Shown here in pieces: positions 1-12,742 of a DNA stretch of 64,000 nucleotides. Position 1 is the first letter of the stretch; each line of letters begins with the position of its first letter. Source of the DNA: Diadophis punctatus similis (taxonomy: Eukaryota; Chordata; Lepidosauria; Squamata; Dipsadidae); assembly GCA_023053685.1 (NCBI GenBank), contig JALIGW010000005.1, forward strand, positions 23,353,501-23,417,500. Direction: 5' to 3'. The translations under genes were made by a program, and so were the position numbers. The notes under the pieces were generated by a model. That model searched no databases. It was not told the DNA's origin and was given only the letters and a program-made list of their open reading frames with translations.

Positions 1-26
1 GGTGCCGAAAAGGTTAACCATCACTG
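1..26. mobile_element. Right end of a hAT MITE, cut by the window edge
   Basis: The window opens with an AAAAGGTTAACCATCACTG end that matches the right terminal repeat of the complete copies at 3166, 6709 and 33930. The rest lies outside the window. Confidence 0.7.
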
Positions 27-2083
27 CCATAGAACAATAAATAATTATTTAACATTTGTCAGTCTTTTCCTTTCTGCTGAAAAATCCTTCATGTTGGAGG
101 TGACTTTCCATTATCACCTATATATAACGCTAGCAGTTGAATAAAAAATAGCAATCTCCATTGCAAAAGTCGAGCTAACTTAACTGAAGAAGCTTTGCAC
201 ATTGTGATGGAATCAGTAGGAAGAACTATCAATGCATTTTAAAAGGAACAACTAGTATGTCTCATAGCCTCGAAATTTGCAAGAATTTTTTAGATTTTAT
301 AATATAATACTTTTATATTATATATAGAGGATTTATATAATTTTCCATGTAGATAGCAATATATTAGAAAATATAAGTTTTAGCCAGGTGCTGTCAGTCC
401 AATTAATTTTAAAGAGATAATAAGTAATGGCAGGGAGCTACTCTCCCCTTCAAAAATATCAAGCTAATAAAAACTAAGTACCAACTAACTAATAAATATG
501 AATGTACTGTTAAAAATTAATTGCCTGAAAAATTAGACATCCTAAAACCAAATCCTTACCCTAGTCTTGCATGCACACACATAATCATGCACTATTCAAT
601 CTCACACAAACCTGTGCATGCATGCACATATAATCACTCTCATCTAAATTATTCATGCATACACACGCACACTTTGTATTTCACAGACAATGCTTGGAAA
701 TCTAAAAACACAGCAAAAAAGGACAGTTTTTGTTAAGTCGATGAGCTAAATTGCCTTATTCCTAGTGAAGCATGCATCCAGGCTGCTACCTGGGACAGAT
801 CTTTCAACCAGCTTCAACTGCATAACGAGAGAGGAATTAGGAGAAGAGTTCCTTGCAATATTAAACTGTTTTTTTCTTCTATTTGCAACAAGGAAATGAG
901 TCAGTGGAAGCCTTTATACAGTGCTACAAAGAGCACTTTATGCACATACTCTTTCAAAAGTAGTCCCACTAAATTGGGTGTCTCCTATACCTGAGTATTT
1001 TTAAGTCTTAAAACTAGAAGTCTTAAATTTACTGCTTTTTTCTCCCTCTATATGTAATGGATGGATGGGGTGAGATGGCTCCTCGGATGCCCTGGTCCTA
1101 TGACAGATTAGTTGACAACAAATGGAAATCCCATTGAACTCTTAATGATGTACAACTCTGCTTAGCTTTTAGAGTTCAGTCAAGTAGATATTACCATCTA
1201 CCAAGTAATAATATCTGCTGAGCAATAACATTTTAGACCAACAAACCCTACCTGTGTGGTAGTTTTATTCTTTGGTGCATTGTAAAGTTATTTTGATTAA
1301 TTCAATGAAACAAGGATCAGTTAACCATAAATCAGCATGTTTTGCAAATGCATCAACAGTACTGAGATGGATGTATGAACGATGTAATTCACGACAAATA
1401 ACTTCCTATGTTTGATTTACAGATTTGACTTTTCATCTTTTTTTTGACACTGGACCAGAATGCAAACTTGAAGGCATGCAAAAGATGGTGGTTGGGTTTG
1501 TTTGAGGGGGTTTGTCAGTTTTGGCAACTTCAATCAGTTGATAGATTCAATAAGACTTGAAACACATTTGAGAAATCTGAGCTCTCATTTTATATATCAA
1601 AAGGGTTTGGAACAAACAGCTAAGGTGCTAGTGGGAGGACTCTTTTTCTCAAGCATAGTGACAATTCATAGTGCGGATCCTGAAGTGTGATGGATTAGGG
1701 CTGTTTAAATCCATGTCCTTTCTCAGTAACATTGATTCAATTACGTTAAGAAGATTGCCCTCTAAATTGGTTTGCTTTTTTATGTTTATCTCCTTTAAGA
1801 GGGAGAAGGTTAAAAAAAACACATGTAAATCGGTAAATTATGTCTGCTTTGAAAGGGAGACAAATTATCTCATAGGTTTGTATGTGCTGAATATGGTGTT
1901 GATAGTTACGTATGAGCAGTCTTCTCAATGCCAACACCGTTCCTTCTTGTTTCTTGTCAAATCCTTTTAAAAAAGAGGCCACATATGATTTGTAATCACC
2001 TGATAACAACACTGTTTATATTACAATACTTTTTTTAAAAGCATTAGGCATTTTTAAAAGGGGAGATTGCTTTTGCTAAAAAG

Positions 2084-2091
2084 GGAAAGAA

Positions 2092-2128
<37 letters not shown>

Positions 2129-2230
2129 GGAGAGAGAAAGAAAGAAAATAAGAAAGAAAGAGAGAAGAAAGAAGGAAGGAAGGAGGAAGGAAGGAAGGAA
2201 GGAAGGAAGGAAGGAAGGAAGGAAGGAAAG
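2084..2230. repeat. Purine-rich (GAAA/GGAA)n microsatellite
   Basis: About 147 bases are almost entirely purine on the + strand. The tract moves from GAAA and GA units to clean GGAA units at the right end. It produces long charged or Ser/Phe-rich open frames on both strands that are not genes. Confidence 0.95.
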
Positions 2231-3165
2231 ACATATGTTATACAGTACCCAAGTTTTCATTTAGCTGTCAAAACAATATCAAAAGCCATAGACCAAGCTT
2301 GTGGAGTAAAATACATAATAATTAGGGGGCAACTCCTCCCCCAAACGATCATAGAATCCTTGCTTTAGAGACTTATGGTAAAAAAGGTAAAACAAAAGAG
2401 TGTTTTTATTTTTGCAACTCTGTTTCTTAAAAAAACACTTTCTTTATATAAGTTTAGTCAAAACCTACAAATACAGTAAATAAGAATTCAAGCATCCAGT
2501 TGTTGCGTTTTATATGCTGGTTTCCCAGTGCCGGGGTTAACGGTGATACCACCTGGATTTTTAAGATTTCATTTTGATGTTCATGTCAGAAAGTCAAGCA
2601 TGTGTAGTGATTGTGTCACTGTGGGAAGGCCCAATAAAATTATATAACTATTTTAAAAAGCGTTTTGTTGAGAATGCAATTTAAATAAAAAATCAAGCAA
2701 AGCAAGGTTAATCAAAAAAATTAAACAAGACTGATGCTTTGAATTGTTAGTTAACAGAGGTCTGTAGTGAAGAAGAAGAAAATCTATAGAAGTGTAACCA
2801 TTTAAAATGAAAAAATTATATTACCCCCCAAAATAATGTCATGTCTTGAGGGGAAAGATATTTTTAAAAAACATTCCCCATATTTGAATTGCTTATTGTC
2901 TCCCAACCCTTTATGTTGCTGATCGAGCCCTTTCCTCCAGAGCATGCAGTGTGTGCTTATTTGCAAAATAGCCTCTACAGCACACAGAAGCAGCTTTCAT
3001 TGATAAGCGTTTAATTTATTGAGAGTTTCTCATATGCAGAGTTGCCTTAGCAGTGGCCAGCTAAGCATCAGGCATTGATGAGGAAAGCATCACTTCTAGT
3101 CTTTGTTCATCCTCATTTTTTTTCTGAACTTGTTCCACTTTATCTGGGTGTTTCTTAGAGTATGG

Positions 3166-3546
3166 CCATGATGGCGAACCTATGGCACGGGTGCCACAAG
3201 TGGCACGCGGAGCCATATCGGTGGGCACGCGAGCTCAGGTCCGGCGTGCATGTGTGCACCAGCCGGCTGATTTTCGGGCCTTCTGGGCCCACTGGGAGTC
3301 AGGAAACAGGCTGTTTCCAGCCTCCAGAGGGGGTGGGGAAGGCCATTTTCGCCCTCCCCAGCTCCTAGAAAGGCTCTGGAGCCTGGGGAGAGCGAAAAAT
3401 GGGCGTGCCATTGCATGCTGGGAGCAGGGGGGTCATGCGTGCATGTGCGGGGGTGCATGGAATTATGAGTGTGGGCACGCACACACGTGATCCCCCGCAT
3501 TCCCCCCCCTTTTGGCACGCGAACCAAAAAAGGTTCACCATCACTG
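3166..3546. mobile_element. Non-autonomous hAT MITE, family CAGTGATGGCGAACC
   Basis: 381 bp bounded by inverted ends (ATGATGGCGAACC at the left, GGTTCACCATCACTG at the right). It is flanked by a perfect 8-bp duplication GAGTATGG at 3158-3165 and 3547-3554. The interior is GC-rich with ACGTGCG-type purine/pyrimidine alternation and has no transposase. Open frames inside it are chance. Confidence 0.9.
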
Positions 3547-4072
3547 GAGTATGGTATCCAGCATTAACACAATACATGATCTGGACTTTACTAATTCAAT
3601 TTTAGGTCAAGTTTTTATTATGACCAAATACCAACATAAGGGCAGGGTACAGTCAATTAAAAAGCATAGAAGATACATCAGAGTAAAAAGCTATAGGATA
3701 TAAAACAGAAAGTATATTTAAAAGTCTAAAATAAATCTAAAGGGAGGGTTAGGAGTGTTAGATGAGTGTATCAGAGCATAAAAGTTAGCATGTGGCAGAC
3801 TAAATCTATCACAGTTGAGAGCTCTCTAGTATGACGAACTAGATGCTCATAAGGCTAGTTTATGGCACAGGATTTTAAGTGCTACTGCGCAGAACCTGGC
3901 AACATTATTAGTATCTAAAAGCAGCAGGGAGGTGTAGAATTGTCTTGTGTGCCCTGAGTGTTTATGCAGTAATAGTGAGATGAGGCAAGTACGAATGTCT
4001 CTGTAAGACAGGCATGGGAGTAGCATGTGCTCTGTTTCATTCACAGAGTCACAGTGGCATTGTCTTTCCAGA

Positions 4073-4307
4073 TAGCAATAGCAGTAGCACTTACACTTAT
4101 ATACAGTACCTCTTCACAGTGCTTTACAGCCTTCTCTAAGCAGTTTACAGAGTCAGCATATTGCCCCCAACAATCTGGGTCTTCATTTTACCAACCTTGG
4201 AAGGATGGAAGGCTATGTCAACCTTGGGCCATTGAGAATCGAACTGCTGGCAGTTGGCAGAATTAGCTTGCAATACTGCATTCTAACCACTGTGCCACAA
4301 CAGCTCT
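4073..4307 (-). mobile_element. tRNA-derived squamate SINE
   Basis: Minus-strand copy of the commonest SINE in the window. Read on the minus strand it has a tRNA-like head with a TGGCACAGTGG A-box, a GTTCGATTCTC B-box, a conserved core with GTTGACATAG and the AATATGCTGACTCTGT stretch, and a GCTATTGCTATC tail. Other copies are at 25750, 28358, 39252, 54526 and 58488. Confidence 0.85.
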
Positions 4308-4809
4308 TGATGGGATAGACAGCTGAGAGAGGACATGCCATCATGCCAAAGAAAAGGCCTTTGAGTGACTAGATACTTTGAGATTAGTTATGTCATAGGA
4401 GTAGCAGAGTATTTGATGGATTTGTTAACAATAAAGTTTGGGAACCTGGTTAGATTCCATTGGTGCTCTGTCCCTGTTACTTGCAGTTTAATGCATGCTT
4501 TGGCCTGATCATTTTCCATGGTGAGTAGAAGACTGGAGAGAAGCCCAAGAATGGGATTTTAATTGTCACTGCCTTTTTCCATGTGGACCGAAAGTCATCC
4601 CTCAAGTTAATGGGGCAAGGCCAAGAGGAACAGCGTGAGCCAATAGTTGAGCATGGACACTCTGGCCTCCACTTTCATGAGAACTGTGTTTACTCTTAGG
4701 GTGTAATTAGAGACATTTTGGGACTTGAAAGGCCAATCTTAGAAATCTGGGTGGAACAAGTTTTAATGGTGCAAAATTGGAGAAGGAGCCCAACTGGGCA
4801 TCATGAAGG

Positions 4810-5030
4810 AGTTGTGCTATTTATTTTTATTTATTTGATTTGATTTTTATCCTGCTTTTGTTATTTTACAAATAACTCAAGGCAGCAAACATATCAAAGA
4901 CATCGTTCTCCTTTTCCCCCGCACAACAACGAATCTGTAAGGTGAATTGGGCTGAGAGAGAATGAGTGACGCACAATCATATGGTTGGCTCATTGGCTTG
5001 GCTTCAAATAATTTGAGTGCTGCAGATATA
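4810..5030. repeat. Decayed dispersed repeat, unclassified
   Basis: An ATTT-rich start leads into a segment ending GGTGAATTGGGCTGAGAG, followed by text like the conserved part of reptile dispersed repeats. No terminal repeat or duplication is visible. The class is not resolved. Confidence 0.4.
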
Positions 5031-5126
5031 TAGTGATATACAGCATAAAGTAGAATTATTACTTTTGTAATTTAGAAAATTTATTTCACTGTTGCTGACA
5101 TTCAGTTTTATGAATTCAGTTTTAAT

Positions 5127-5670
5127 CTATATTTTTCGGAGTATAAGACGCACCTTCCCCCCCCCAAGACGCTGGGTGCGTCTTATACTCTGAATGTAGC
5201 TTTTTCAAAGCTTTTTTTCCAGCCCTAACAAGGCACTAACGATCTTCCCAGCTCTCACCAGCTTGCAGGTTTTTTCATTGCTACTCTCTCAGAAGAAGGT
5301 TTTTTCCAGCCCTAAGTCTTTGCGGGCTTTTTTTCATTGCTACTTGCTCCAAAGAATGTTTTTCCCAGCCCTAACGAGGTGCTAACGATCTTCCTGGCTC
5401 TTACCGCCTTGCAGGCTTTTTCATTGCTGCTCTCTCGGAAGGAGGTTTTTTTTCAGCCCTAAGTCTTTGCAGGCATTTTTTCATTGCTGCTCACTCCGAA
5501 TAAGGTTTTTTTAAGCCCTAACCAGGGGATAAAATAATGTGCTGAAGCTGACTAGACTAAGAATGCTAGCCAGATGAATACCTGGTAGGCAGATTTTTTC
5601 CCTTATTTTCCTCCCCAAAAACTAAAGTGCGTCTTATACTCTGGTGCGTCTTATACTCCGAAAAATACAG
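5127..5670. mobile_element. TA-target MITE with CCGTATTTTTCGGAGTATAAG ends
   Basis: The inverted ends carry GGAGTATAAGACGCACC at the left and GGTGCGTCTTATACTCC at the right. They match the copies at 42616 and 54741. The interior holds a compound minisatellite in which two CAGCCCTAA-containing units alternate. TA flanks the right end; the left end is slightly decayed. There is no coding capacity. The superfamily (Harbinger/ISL2EU-like or Tc1-like) is not resolved. Confidence 0.8.
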
Positions 5671-6708
5671 TATGTAATGGTTGGCTCCCAAATTATTAAT
5701 GAACAACAGGCTTCAGCTGAACCTTGCAAGACTGTGTGACTTGGGGCTTTAGGGCCCTCTGCTTCTAGGACTCAAACATTTCTGATGCTGGATGGGGTTG
5801 CACTACCCCAAAAAGATCCTGTACACAATCTGTGGGTCCTCCTGGACTTATGACTTCTGGTCAATGAGCAGATATCATTATTTTTATGTTTCACTTTTTT
5901 GTTTCTTTTTTTCCTTTTGTATTAATTAAAAAGGGATAACATTATTTAAAAGGAGGGCCTTTTCACATCTTTGTATTGTGTACTAGATACACCCATTCCT
6001 ATGATTTTGCAATTTCTTTCATAAAACTAGTTAGGGCTGTTGCTTAATCGTTGCAGGTTTTTTTAACTGTTTTTTTTATTGTTTTTTGACAATTTTGGCA
6101 GTTTTGAATGGAGGTTGCTCTAGGGACAGGGAGAAAGGGAATTTGTGAGCTCTATACATCTCTGCACCTCAGGTCACTCCCCTGTGAACTAGCCAAATAT
6201 TCTAATAACAATCCTAATATTCTGAATAAGTTGAAGCCTCTAAATAAGTTTAAGAGGAATCCCATCATGTTACATCCCAGGACTCCCATGTAAAATATCC
6301 AGAATGTAGATCAGCATAGCCAGGTTCTCACAGTCTCGAAAGGGCTGAATATTTTGAAAAAAATATTGAGTATTTTAGGCAACTAAGGTCAGTTTGTTCT
6401 CTAGTGGTAATGTTAGATCCAGAAGTTGTTTTCTTTCTACAAAGGTTGAATGCTATTTGCATAGGGGCGGGGGTGGGAGGGAATATTGGAACCATTTGTT
6501 GTAATAGACTCCAGCTTTAGTTATTTCATTTTCAGTTATTTCACTTCCAGTTCAATTTCATTACTGAATCCAGAGCTTCAGCATTTCTATAGGTTCACTT
6601 GATTCTGATAACAGTTAAAGAGAATTAGAAATCCTCAATGTATACTTGATACTTCATTCCAAATGTTTATATGGCTTCGTCTAGCAGATTTATATAGATA
6701 CTATAGAG

Positions 6709-7054
6709 CAGTGATGGCAAACCTTTTTCAGCTCGGATGCCAAAAGGGTGCGCACATGCACAATAGAGTGCATGCGTGTGCCCACACCCATAATGCAATG
6801 CATTCCCCATGCACATGCGCACAACCCCCGTGCTGCCCCCCGCGCATGTGCACAGGGCTCACTGAAGCCTCTGGACTTCCGGTAGGCCCGTTGGGCCATT
6901 TTTCACCATCCCCAGCTTTCCTAAAGCCTGGGGAGAGCGAAAACGGCCAAAAAGAAGGCCAAAAATCAGCTGGCATAGGGCAACGCCTCGTATGTCCTCA
7001 GATATGGCTCCGCATGCCACCTGTGGCACGCGTACCATAGGTTCGCCATCACTG
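6709..7054. mobile_element. Non-autonomous hAT MITE, family CAGTGATGGCGAACC
   Basis: 346 bp from CAGTGATGGCAAACC to GGTTCGCCATCACTG. The flanking 8-bp duplication is CTATAGAG and CTATACAG (7 of 8 match). Same family as 3166 and 33930. Confidence 0.9.
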
Positions 7055-8982
7055 CTATACAGAATGGAGGGAGGATGCAAGATCAAAGTAATTTAAGAAT
7101 CCAAAAGTCCAAAGAAGTTTCTCTATACTACCTTTTGCCATTGAACTTCTAAGGAGTGTTTAGGCAAGTTGAATCTGCAGAGTGAAGCTGTATTGCCCCA
7201 ACCAAGCAGATTGGTTAAGATTCCATGACCACTGGTATCAAAAGCTGCTAAAAGATACAGATGAATAATCAGGATTTGGATCAGGATGATCAAAAAAAGA
7301 TTTCTCATTCAATCCGTTACTCTAAGCCTGATTTAAACAATCATAAATGTTTTGACTGAGAGCACTTGCACAACTGTTTGGCAAAAAGGAGATATTTGAG
7401 AATTGGGCAATAGTTTATATGCAGTTTTTATTTCAGTGAGATGGAATGCTGTCACAGTTATTGCTTCAAAGAACCCTAGTCCTTTCCTCTTTTAATATGG
7501 CACTAATACAGTCTTGGAGCTATCCAATCAATACCCAGCAAAGGGAGCATACAAATGATTTAGCATAGTTCTGTAAGTACTTTATCTCTCTTATAGTTGA
7601 AACAACCAAAATAAATTGCATAAAGCCAGATCACTGGACACTCCCTTGAAACTGTACAATATTAATGTCTAGATTGAAGGATATATAATTCATTTCACTG
7701 CATAAATACTTAACCAACTTGTCACATCAAACTTTCGAGTGTTTCAAAACATTTCTCACGTAGTCTAGATGGGGAATTAGAAAATAAGAGCTATTCTAAT
7801 TATTTTACTTGGCAGAATTAATAGGCAGTTTTAAAGTGGAAGTAATTAGTTCACGCAAAATAAATTTTAAAAACTCAAACTGCAGGGTCGCTTTCTGGAA
7901 TAATCAAAGTAGAAACGGTACAGAAATGACTCTGACTTGCAAGTAACTTGGTTAAATGTTGCCAAAAATCTGAAACAAAGAAAACAATGATAGAAATGAT
8001 TTCACCCAGTTCCAGTGATCCTGCTATATAAAGGGGGGCGGGGAGAGAGGTTTGAAATAAATAGGGATTACTTTAGCATTAAATACATGCCAAAAATGAA
8101 AAACCCATGACATTTTCAGGATTGCACCAACAGCTCCGAGAGAGTCATTTTCCTTGTTTGCTCATACCGGTAACTGTTCATAAGCCAAATGGTCCAGGTG
8201 CTTGCTATTGGGATATGTTTCCCAAGGACTAAGTACTAAAACTTTTTCTTGGTGCCTCTTGAGGGAAACATTAGCATGAGTTGAGTGATCTGGTTAGATA
8301 AATGGATTCTTTCTACAAAGAAACCATGACATAGTAAGCTATTACACAGGCATAGCAAATCTTTCTAATCTAATCTCTTCCAGAACATTCTGTTTGCAGT
8401 ACATTTAGATCTGAATCTCAAAAACTAAGGCCAAAGATTGAGACATATTTTATGCATAAAAAGCCAGATTAATGGGAAAAAAGTGTATCTGAACATTGGA
8501 CATAAGCATCTAGGACTATTCCCTCTTGAATAGTCCCTATTTCTTCTTTTCCTTCTCCAGAACTATATGATAAATCAGGGAACAGGCTATAAAGGGTACC
8601 TGGGAGATGACATGTTGGCAGAACTTTTCGTCTCAACATTCCATGTAAGATCAGGTTTGGGGAAGGAACTCCAGTCATTTAACACAGAAATTCCCCAGGG
8701 CATTCTAGACTTCACTTTTACTGTCATAAAACCTACTAAGAATGAACTAAACACCTTAGAAAGAGATAGGTGGAACAATAACATCCTCATTATCAAAGCA
8801 TGATTCTTGAATGGTGCAAATGTTATAAATTCACTAGGTCTTCAGTCTTCCCCTTCCTGTAACCAATACTCGGATATTATAACCAAATCTTACTCCAGTG
8901 ATTCTTTAAGAAATAACTATATATGTCTATAAAATCCACACATCATCTTCCAGTAGAATATTTTAAAATGGGAATTGCTAAG

Positions 8983-9205
8983 AGAGCCAGTTTGGTGCAA
9001 TGGTTAAGGCGTTAGGCTAAAAGGAGACTGTGAGTTGTAGTCCTGCCTTAGAGACAAAGCCAGCTGGATGACCTTAGGCCACTCATTTTCTCTCACTCCT
9101 AAGAAGAAGGCAATAGCAAACCACTTTTTAAAACTTTGCCAATAAAATTGCAGGGAGTTGCCCAATCAGGAAAAGGACATGATTGAACAGAAGAGGGGGA
9201 GGGGA
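8983..9205 (+). mobile_element. Sauria-type SINE with Bov-B-like tail
   Basis: The tRNA-like head starts AGAGCCAGTTTGGTGCAATG (A-box TGGTGCAATGG). It is followed by a B-box-like GAGTTGTAGTCC and a tail with GGCAATAGCAAACCACTT and CTTTGCCAATAAAATTGCAG. That tail resembles the 3' end of Bov-B LINEs, which would mobilise it. The copy is moderately decayed. A minus-strand copy is at 32391. Confidence 0.75.
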
Positions 9206-9632
9206 AACAGAATGTAAAACGTCGCTTGTAAGCCCTTTGAGATAATTCCAGATAATTTATATTTGAACTAATTTTACATGCCGTATAATCAACTTTTTTC
9301 CATAATAGCTCAAAGCAATTGATTTGAAGTATCTGATTATGGAAAGACATGAATGAAAGATACTGCTTTAAAATGCATTTGGATACAATACAAATTATTG
9401 TATCAAAAGTACTGATTTATTTTTGCTGGAACACTTGTTAATATTCAGGAAGAAAGATTAACTGTGGACTTGTCCTTTTCTTTGTTTACAGACATTATTC
9501 AAATGTTATATCTATTTTCGTTTCTGAATTGAACTTCCTCTTATTTCCATTTATTTTTGAAAAGAATAAATTAAATCAAAATTATTTGGTGCAGAAATGT
9601 TGTCTAAGATTTCCTTTTAATTTTTCTCCTAG

Positions 9633-9711
9633 TGGTCTCTTTGCTGGCAACATCACAGAAATGCATTATTTGGAAGATGGTACTAGCACTATTGTCACAC
9701 GTAATTATACG
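9633..9711 (+). CDS. ADAM12: ADAM12 prodomain exon (probably exon 4)
   Basis: This 79-bp internal exon has acceptor tttttctcctAG before 9633 and donor GTAAGC from 9712. Its first base completes a codon begun upstream and 26 codons follow, ending in phase 0. The peptide begins GLFAGNITEMHYLEDGT and ends RNYT. It matches the ADAM12 prodomain segment that in mammals reads as a THYLQDGT-like stretch followed by RNYT. Two N-glycosylation sequons, NIT and NYT, are visible. The prodomain keeps the protease latent and acts as an intramolecular chaperone in the secretory pathway. Exon 4 is inferred from the mammalian exon order. A second possible donor lies 9 bases downstream (GTGAAT at 9721) and would add codons for V-S-F. 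ADAM12 identity rests mainly on the downstream exons, which this one joins in frame. Confidence 0.9.
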
Positions 9712-10421
9712 GTAAGCTTTGTGAATTCCTATGGTTGGATGTCAATGTATCATACTTTAAAGGAAAAGAATGGGAACCGTGCAAATAAAGAGAGTAGCCG
9801 ATATTTGATTTTAGATTTTGGCTGCTGTAGTTTACTCACCCTTTTGTTCAAAATTCACATCTGTGGAAGGAAATGTTCCAATCGAACCATGATATCAGGA
9901 TTTTAAATAACAATAAGATTTGTGCACTTAATGCTCTTTGAAAATGTGCCTGTTAGAGGTTTCAGAAAGTTGAAAGCATCTACTGTTGCAAATATGTAGC
10001 ATGAGAACCAGATTTTGAGATATGGAAGCTCTCAAAAAAAGATTTTAAAGACTTCCTGGCTTTCTTCAGTACAGGAGCTAGAAAGCCTTTTTTCATTTCT
10101 TTTTCATTTTCATGGGATCAGACCCTGAAAATATATTATAGATGAGGTTATGGAAGAAGAGTTGATGAAAGAATTCAAGCTTTGTCTGATATTTATTAAA
10201 ATATTAACAAATATCTTCACAAAGCATTCTTTTCAATAAAAATATAACTGTAATAACGGTTATTTTTTCTAGCTATAAATAAGGTTTCTTAATTAAAACA
10301 GTAGATAAATTTAATTATTATACAGTATTTGTCTTTTGATTAATTCAAGCTGAATTTACAACATTAACTGTTGAACTCAGTGCTTTTCATAATAACCATG
10401 TAGATGGTAATGCATGAAATT

Positions 10422-10697
10422 CAGGGGTGGGTTTCTCTTACCTTCCCTACTGGTTCAGAAATGCGTGTGTCATGTTGGAAGTGCTTGCTATGCTCGCGCA
10501 TGTGCGCACGTTACATCCGGGTACTGACCAGCATGCGCAGAGGGTTCGTTGCCAGCCGCTTTCAAGCAGCGGCAACCGGGGAATCGGTTTGGGGGCGTGG
10601 CAAGCCATCCATCACTACCGGTTCGGCAAACGGGGTTCGGCAAATTTCTGCCACCGGCTCGCGCAAACCGGTCTGAACTGGTAGCAACCCACCACTG
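10422..10697. mobile_element. Non-autonomous hAT MITE, family CAGTGGTGGGTTCC
   Basis: 276 bp from CAGGGGTGGGTTTC to GCAACCCACCACTG, with 8-bp flanks ATGAAATT and ATGAAGTT (7 of 8 match). GC- and CpG-rich interior with repeated CCGGTT motifs. Related to 12906, 20758, 26549, 57104, 59810 and 63623. Confidence 0.88.
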
Positions 10698-11502
10698 ATG
10701 AAGTTACAGAATGACTTTTGTCTTATATTGGGGCTATCGGTATGAGCAATTTTGGAATGTGTAACTAAACTGAATATTATAATCAACAGTTTCATTAAAG
10801 GTTCTTTCAGACATTTCCTTGCAGTTTGCTCCAGATTTTAAGGTGAAACAAGAAACACCATTCTATGGATGTAACTTGAAAAAATGATGAGGAATACTCT
10901 ATTGTTTCTCATTCTCGGTATTCTGAGGGGGGGGGATGCAAATAACTCATTTTTCCAACACTTTTTTTTCTCAGAATGAACAGGCAGCTGGCAAAGGGAA
11001 GCTGTTCCAAATTCAAAATAAATTTTGAGCTGCATTCCCCTGCAATTGGTATTCAGAGCCATAATATGTAGTTAATGGGATTAAAAGGCTTTCTTCCATG
11101 AATTACCACTCAGTTTCTGAGTGCAATTTAAAGTGATATCCATTACCTTAAAACCCTTCCTGATTCAGTTTCTGGATATCTATGGGATCTTCTCTCAATA
11201 ACATCTGCTTGCAGAGAGAACTTACTAGGCACCCCTTCACTTAAAGAAGGCCACACTTGAATTGGAAAGAAAACTAAAGACATTGATATGGGATGTGCTC
11301 TGCAATATGCATTAGTTCAATCAATGGTACTTTACCATGAAGCCCACAGAATCTCAGGGTGGCCATGATGGAACATAAATGTTTTGAAACATATCCTGAT
11401 GTAAGGATGGGAGTAGCTAATAAGCAAAGACTGAATCCTGTCAAGTGGAGTGTAAGGTCTGGAATGCTCTGCTTCCTGATATTTGGGCAGCATCTGCTAT
11501 CT

Positions 11503-11585
11503 GAGGGTTTCCCAACCTTGGCGACTTTAAGATGGGAGGACTTCAACTCCCAGAATTCCCCTGCCAGCCATTTTGGGAAACCCTG
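11503..11585. mobile_element. Decayed palindromic hAT MITE fragment
   Basis: Left end GAGGGTTTCCCAACCTTGG and right end TTTTGGGAAACCCTG, with the shared core CTTCAACTCCCAGAATTCC also seen at 31141 and 43082. Shorter than those copies. The flanking duplication is not clear. Confidence 0.6.
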
Positions 11586-12410
11586 TGTTATTCTGTCTTT
11601 AGAGGTTTATTGAATTTTACCTCTTTCTCCAACCTTCCCCAAAATCAGAGAGTGGAAGAGTGGGACTTTCTTTTTCGTTCCCTGCCTCCCACGCCATGCT
11701 TTTAATGAGTATGTTTTGTTGAACATTATTTTTATGTTGTTGTTTTATTATGCATGGTATTTCTGCTTTTATTATGAACACATAAACACAGATACACACA
11801 ATTTCCTTTATGTGGCTTTCTCCCCTTTTCCATTAGTTTTATTAAGCTGATACCAGAACAGATTATAAAGGTAATTCAGTAAAGATTCAAGGCAACCACC
11901 TTATTTTATAATGTTCATTTTGTTCATGTAGGTATGCCCTGCATGTAATCTAGAACACTTGTCGTTTTTTACATGTCTTCGTCTAAAAGGAAGCTTTTGT
12001 GCTAAGCTAATATTTTCTTTACACGGTGATCAAATTTACCAAAAATTTATACACCTGAACTATTAAAACTCGACTGTGATCTTTTCATATGATTACTTTC
12101 TCTAACCAAATCAGGGTGGTCTTTAGAAGGCTGCTGTCTGAGACTATATAATTGAAAACCATGCCCTGATACTGAAAGGTTAATTAATGCAGCTTCGATG
12201 TGAATGAACCAAGAAATAGAGGTTGGTGAGATGACTGTTATGCAGAAATATGAGAGATAGCTTTCTTTGCATTAATAAGATAACAACCTTTTACAAAGGA
12301 GGTGTGGGGGGGGGAGAGTTTCTTTTTTTTAAGGTGGCATTCAAAGGAGCTAGAAATGCTGATTGTGACACAAACATGGTTTTACAACCAGATCCATAAC
12401 TGGGGAGAAG

Positions 12411-12742
12411 CAGGGGTGAAATCCTCCCAGTTCGCCCGGGCCAGTCCTTCGGCGTATAGCCGATGCAACTGGTGGCGGTCGCGGCGCGGAGCTTCTCCCG
12501 CCCGCTTTCCCGGCCCGGCTGAACGCCGCCATTCGGGTTATTTTTCCCTCTGTGCATGTGCGCGCATGCACAGAGGGAAAAATAACCCGAATGATTGTGT
12601 TCAGCCGGGCCGGGAAAGTGGTGATTGTGTTCAGCTGGGCCGGGAAAGCGGGCGGGAGAAGCTCCGCGCCGCGACCGCCGCCAGTTCCATCGGCTATACG
12701 CCGAAGGACTGGCCCGGGCGAACCGGGAGGATTTCACCCCTG
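12411..12742. mobile_element. Long palindromic hAT MITE, family CAGGGGTGAAATCC
   Basis: 332 bp from CAGGGGTGAAATCCTCCC to GGAGGATTTCACCCCTG, flanked by a perfect 8-bp duplication GGGAGAAG at 12403-12410 and 12743-12750. The two halves are almost complete inverted copies of each other, so one strand can fold into a long hairpin. Very GC- and CpG-rich. The overlapping open frames on both strands come from the palindrome and are not genes. Confidence 0.93.

Larger units (their letters stand above)
1..9632 (+). other. Intron upstream of ADAM12 exon 4 (partial)
   Basis: AT-rich intronic sequence with no recognised coding exon; I looked for the preceding ADAM12 prodomain exon and did not find it. 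It carries a hAT end at 1-26, a purine-rich microsatellite at 2084-2230, two complete hAT MITEs (3166-3546 and 6709-7054), a minus-strand SINE at 4073-4307, a TA-target MITE at 5127-5670 and a Sauria-type SINE at 8983-9205. The stretches 27-2083, 2231-3157, 5673-6700 and 7063-8982 show nothing I can assign. The flanks 3560-4072 and 4308-4810 around the SINE look like a decayed older repeat, but no protein similarity survives. Small open frames here have no recognisable similarity. Confidence 0.7.

Noticed and set aside
3180..3577. Several open frames of 70-115 codons on both strands
   Set aside because: All fall in the GC-rich hAT MITE at 3166-3546 and have no recognisable protein similarity.
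8567..8803. Open frames on both strands near 8567-8803 as a candidate missing ADAM12 exon
   Set aside because: The peptides do not match the expected prodomain segment and no fitting splice sites or similarity were found.
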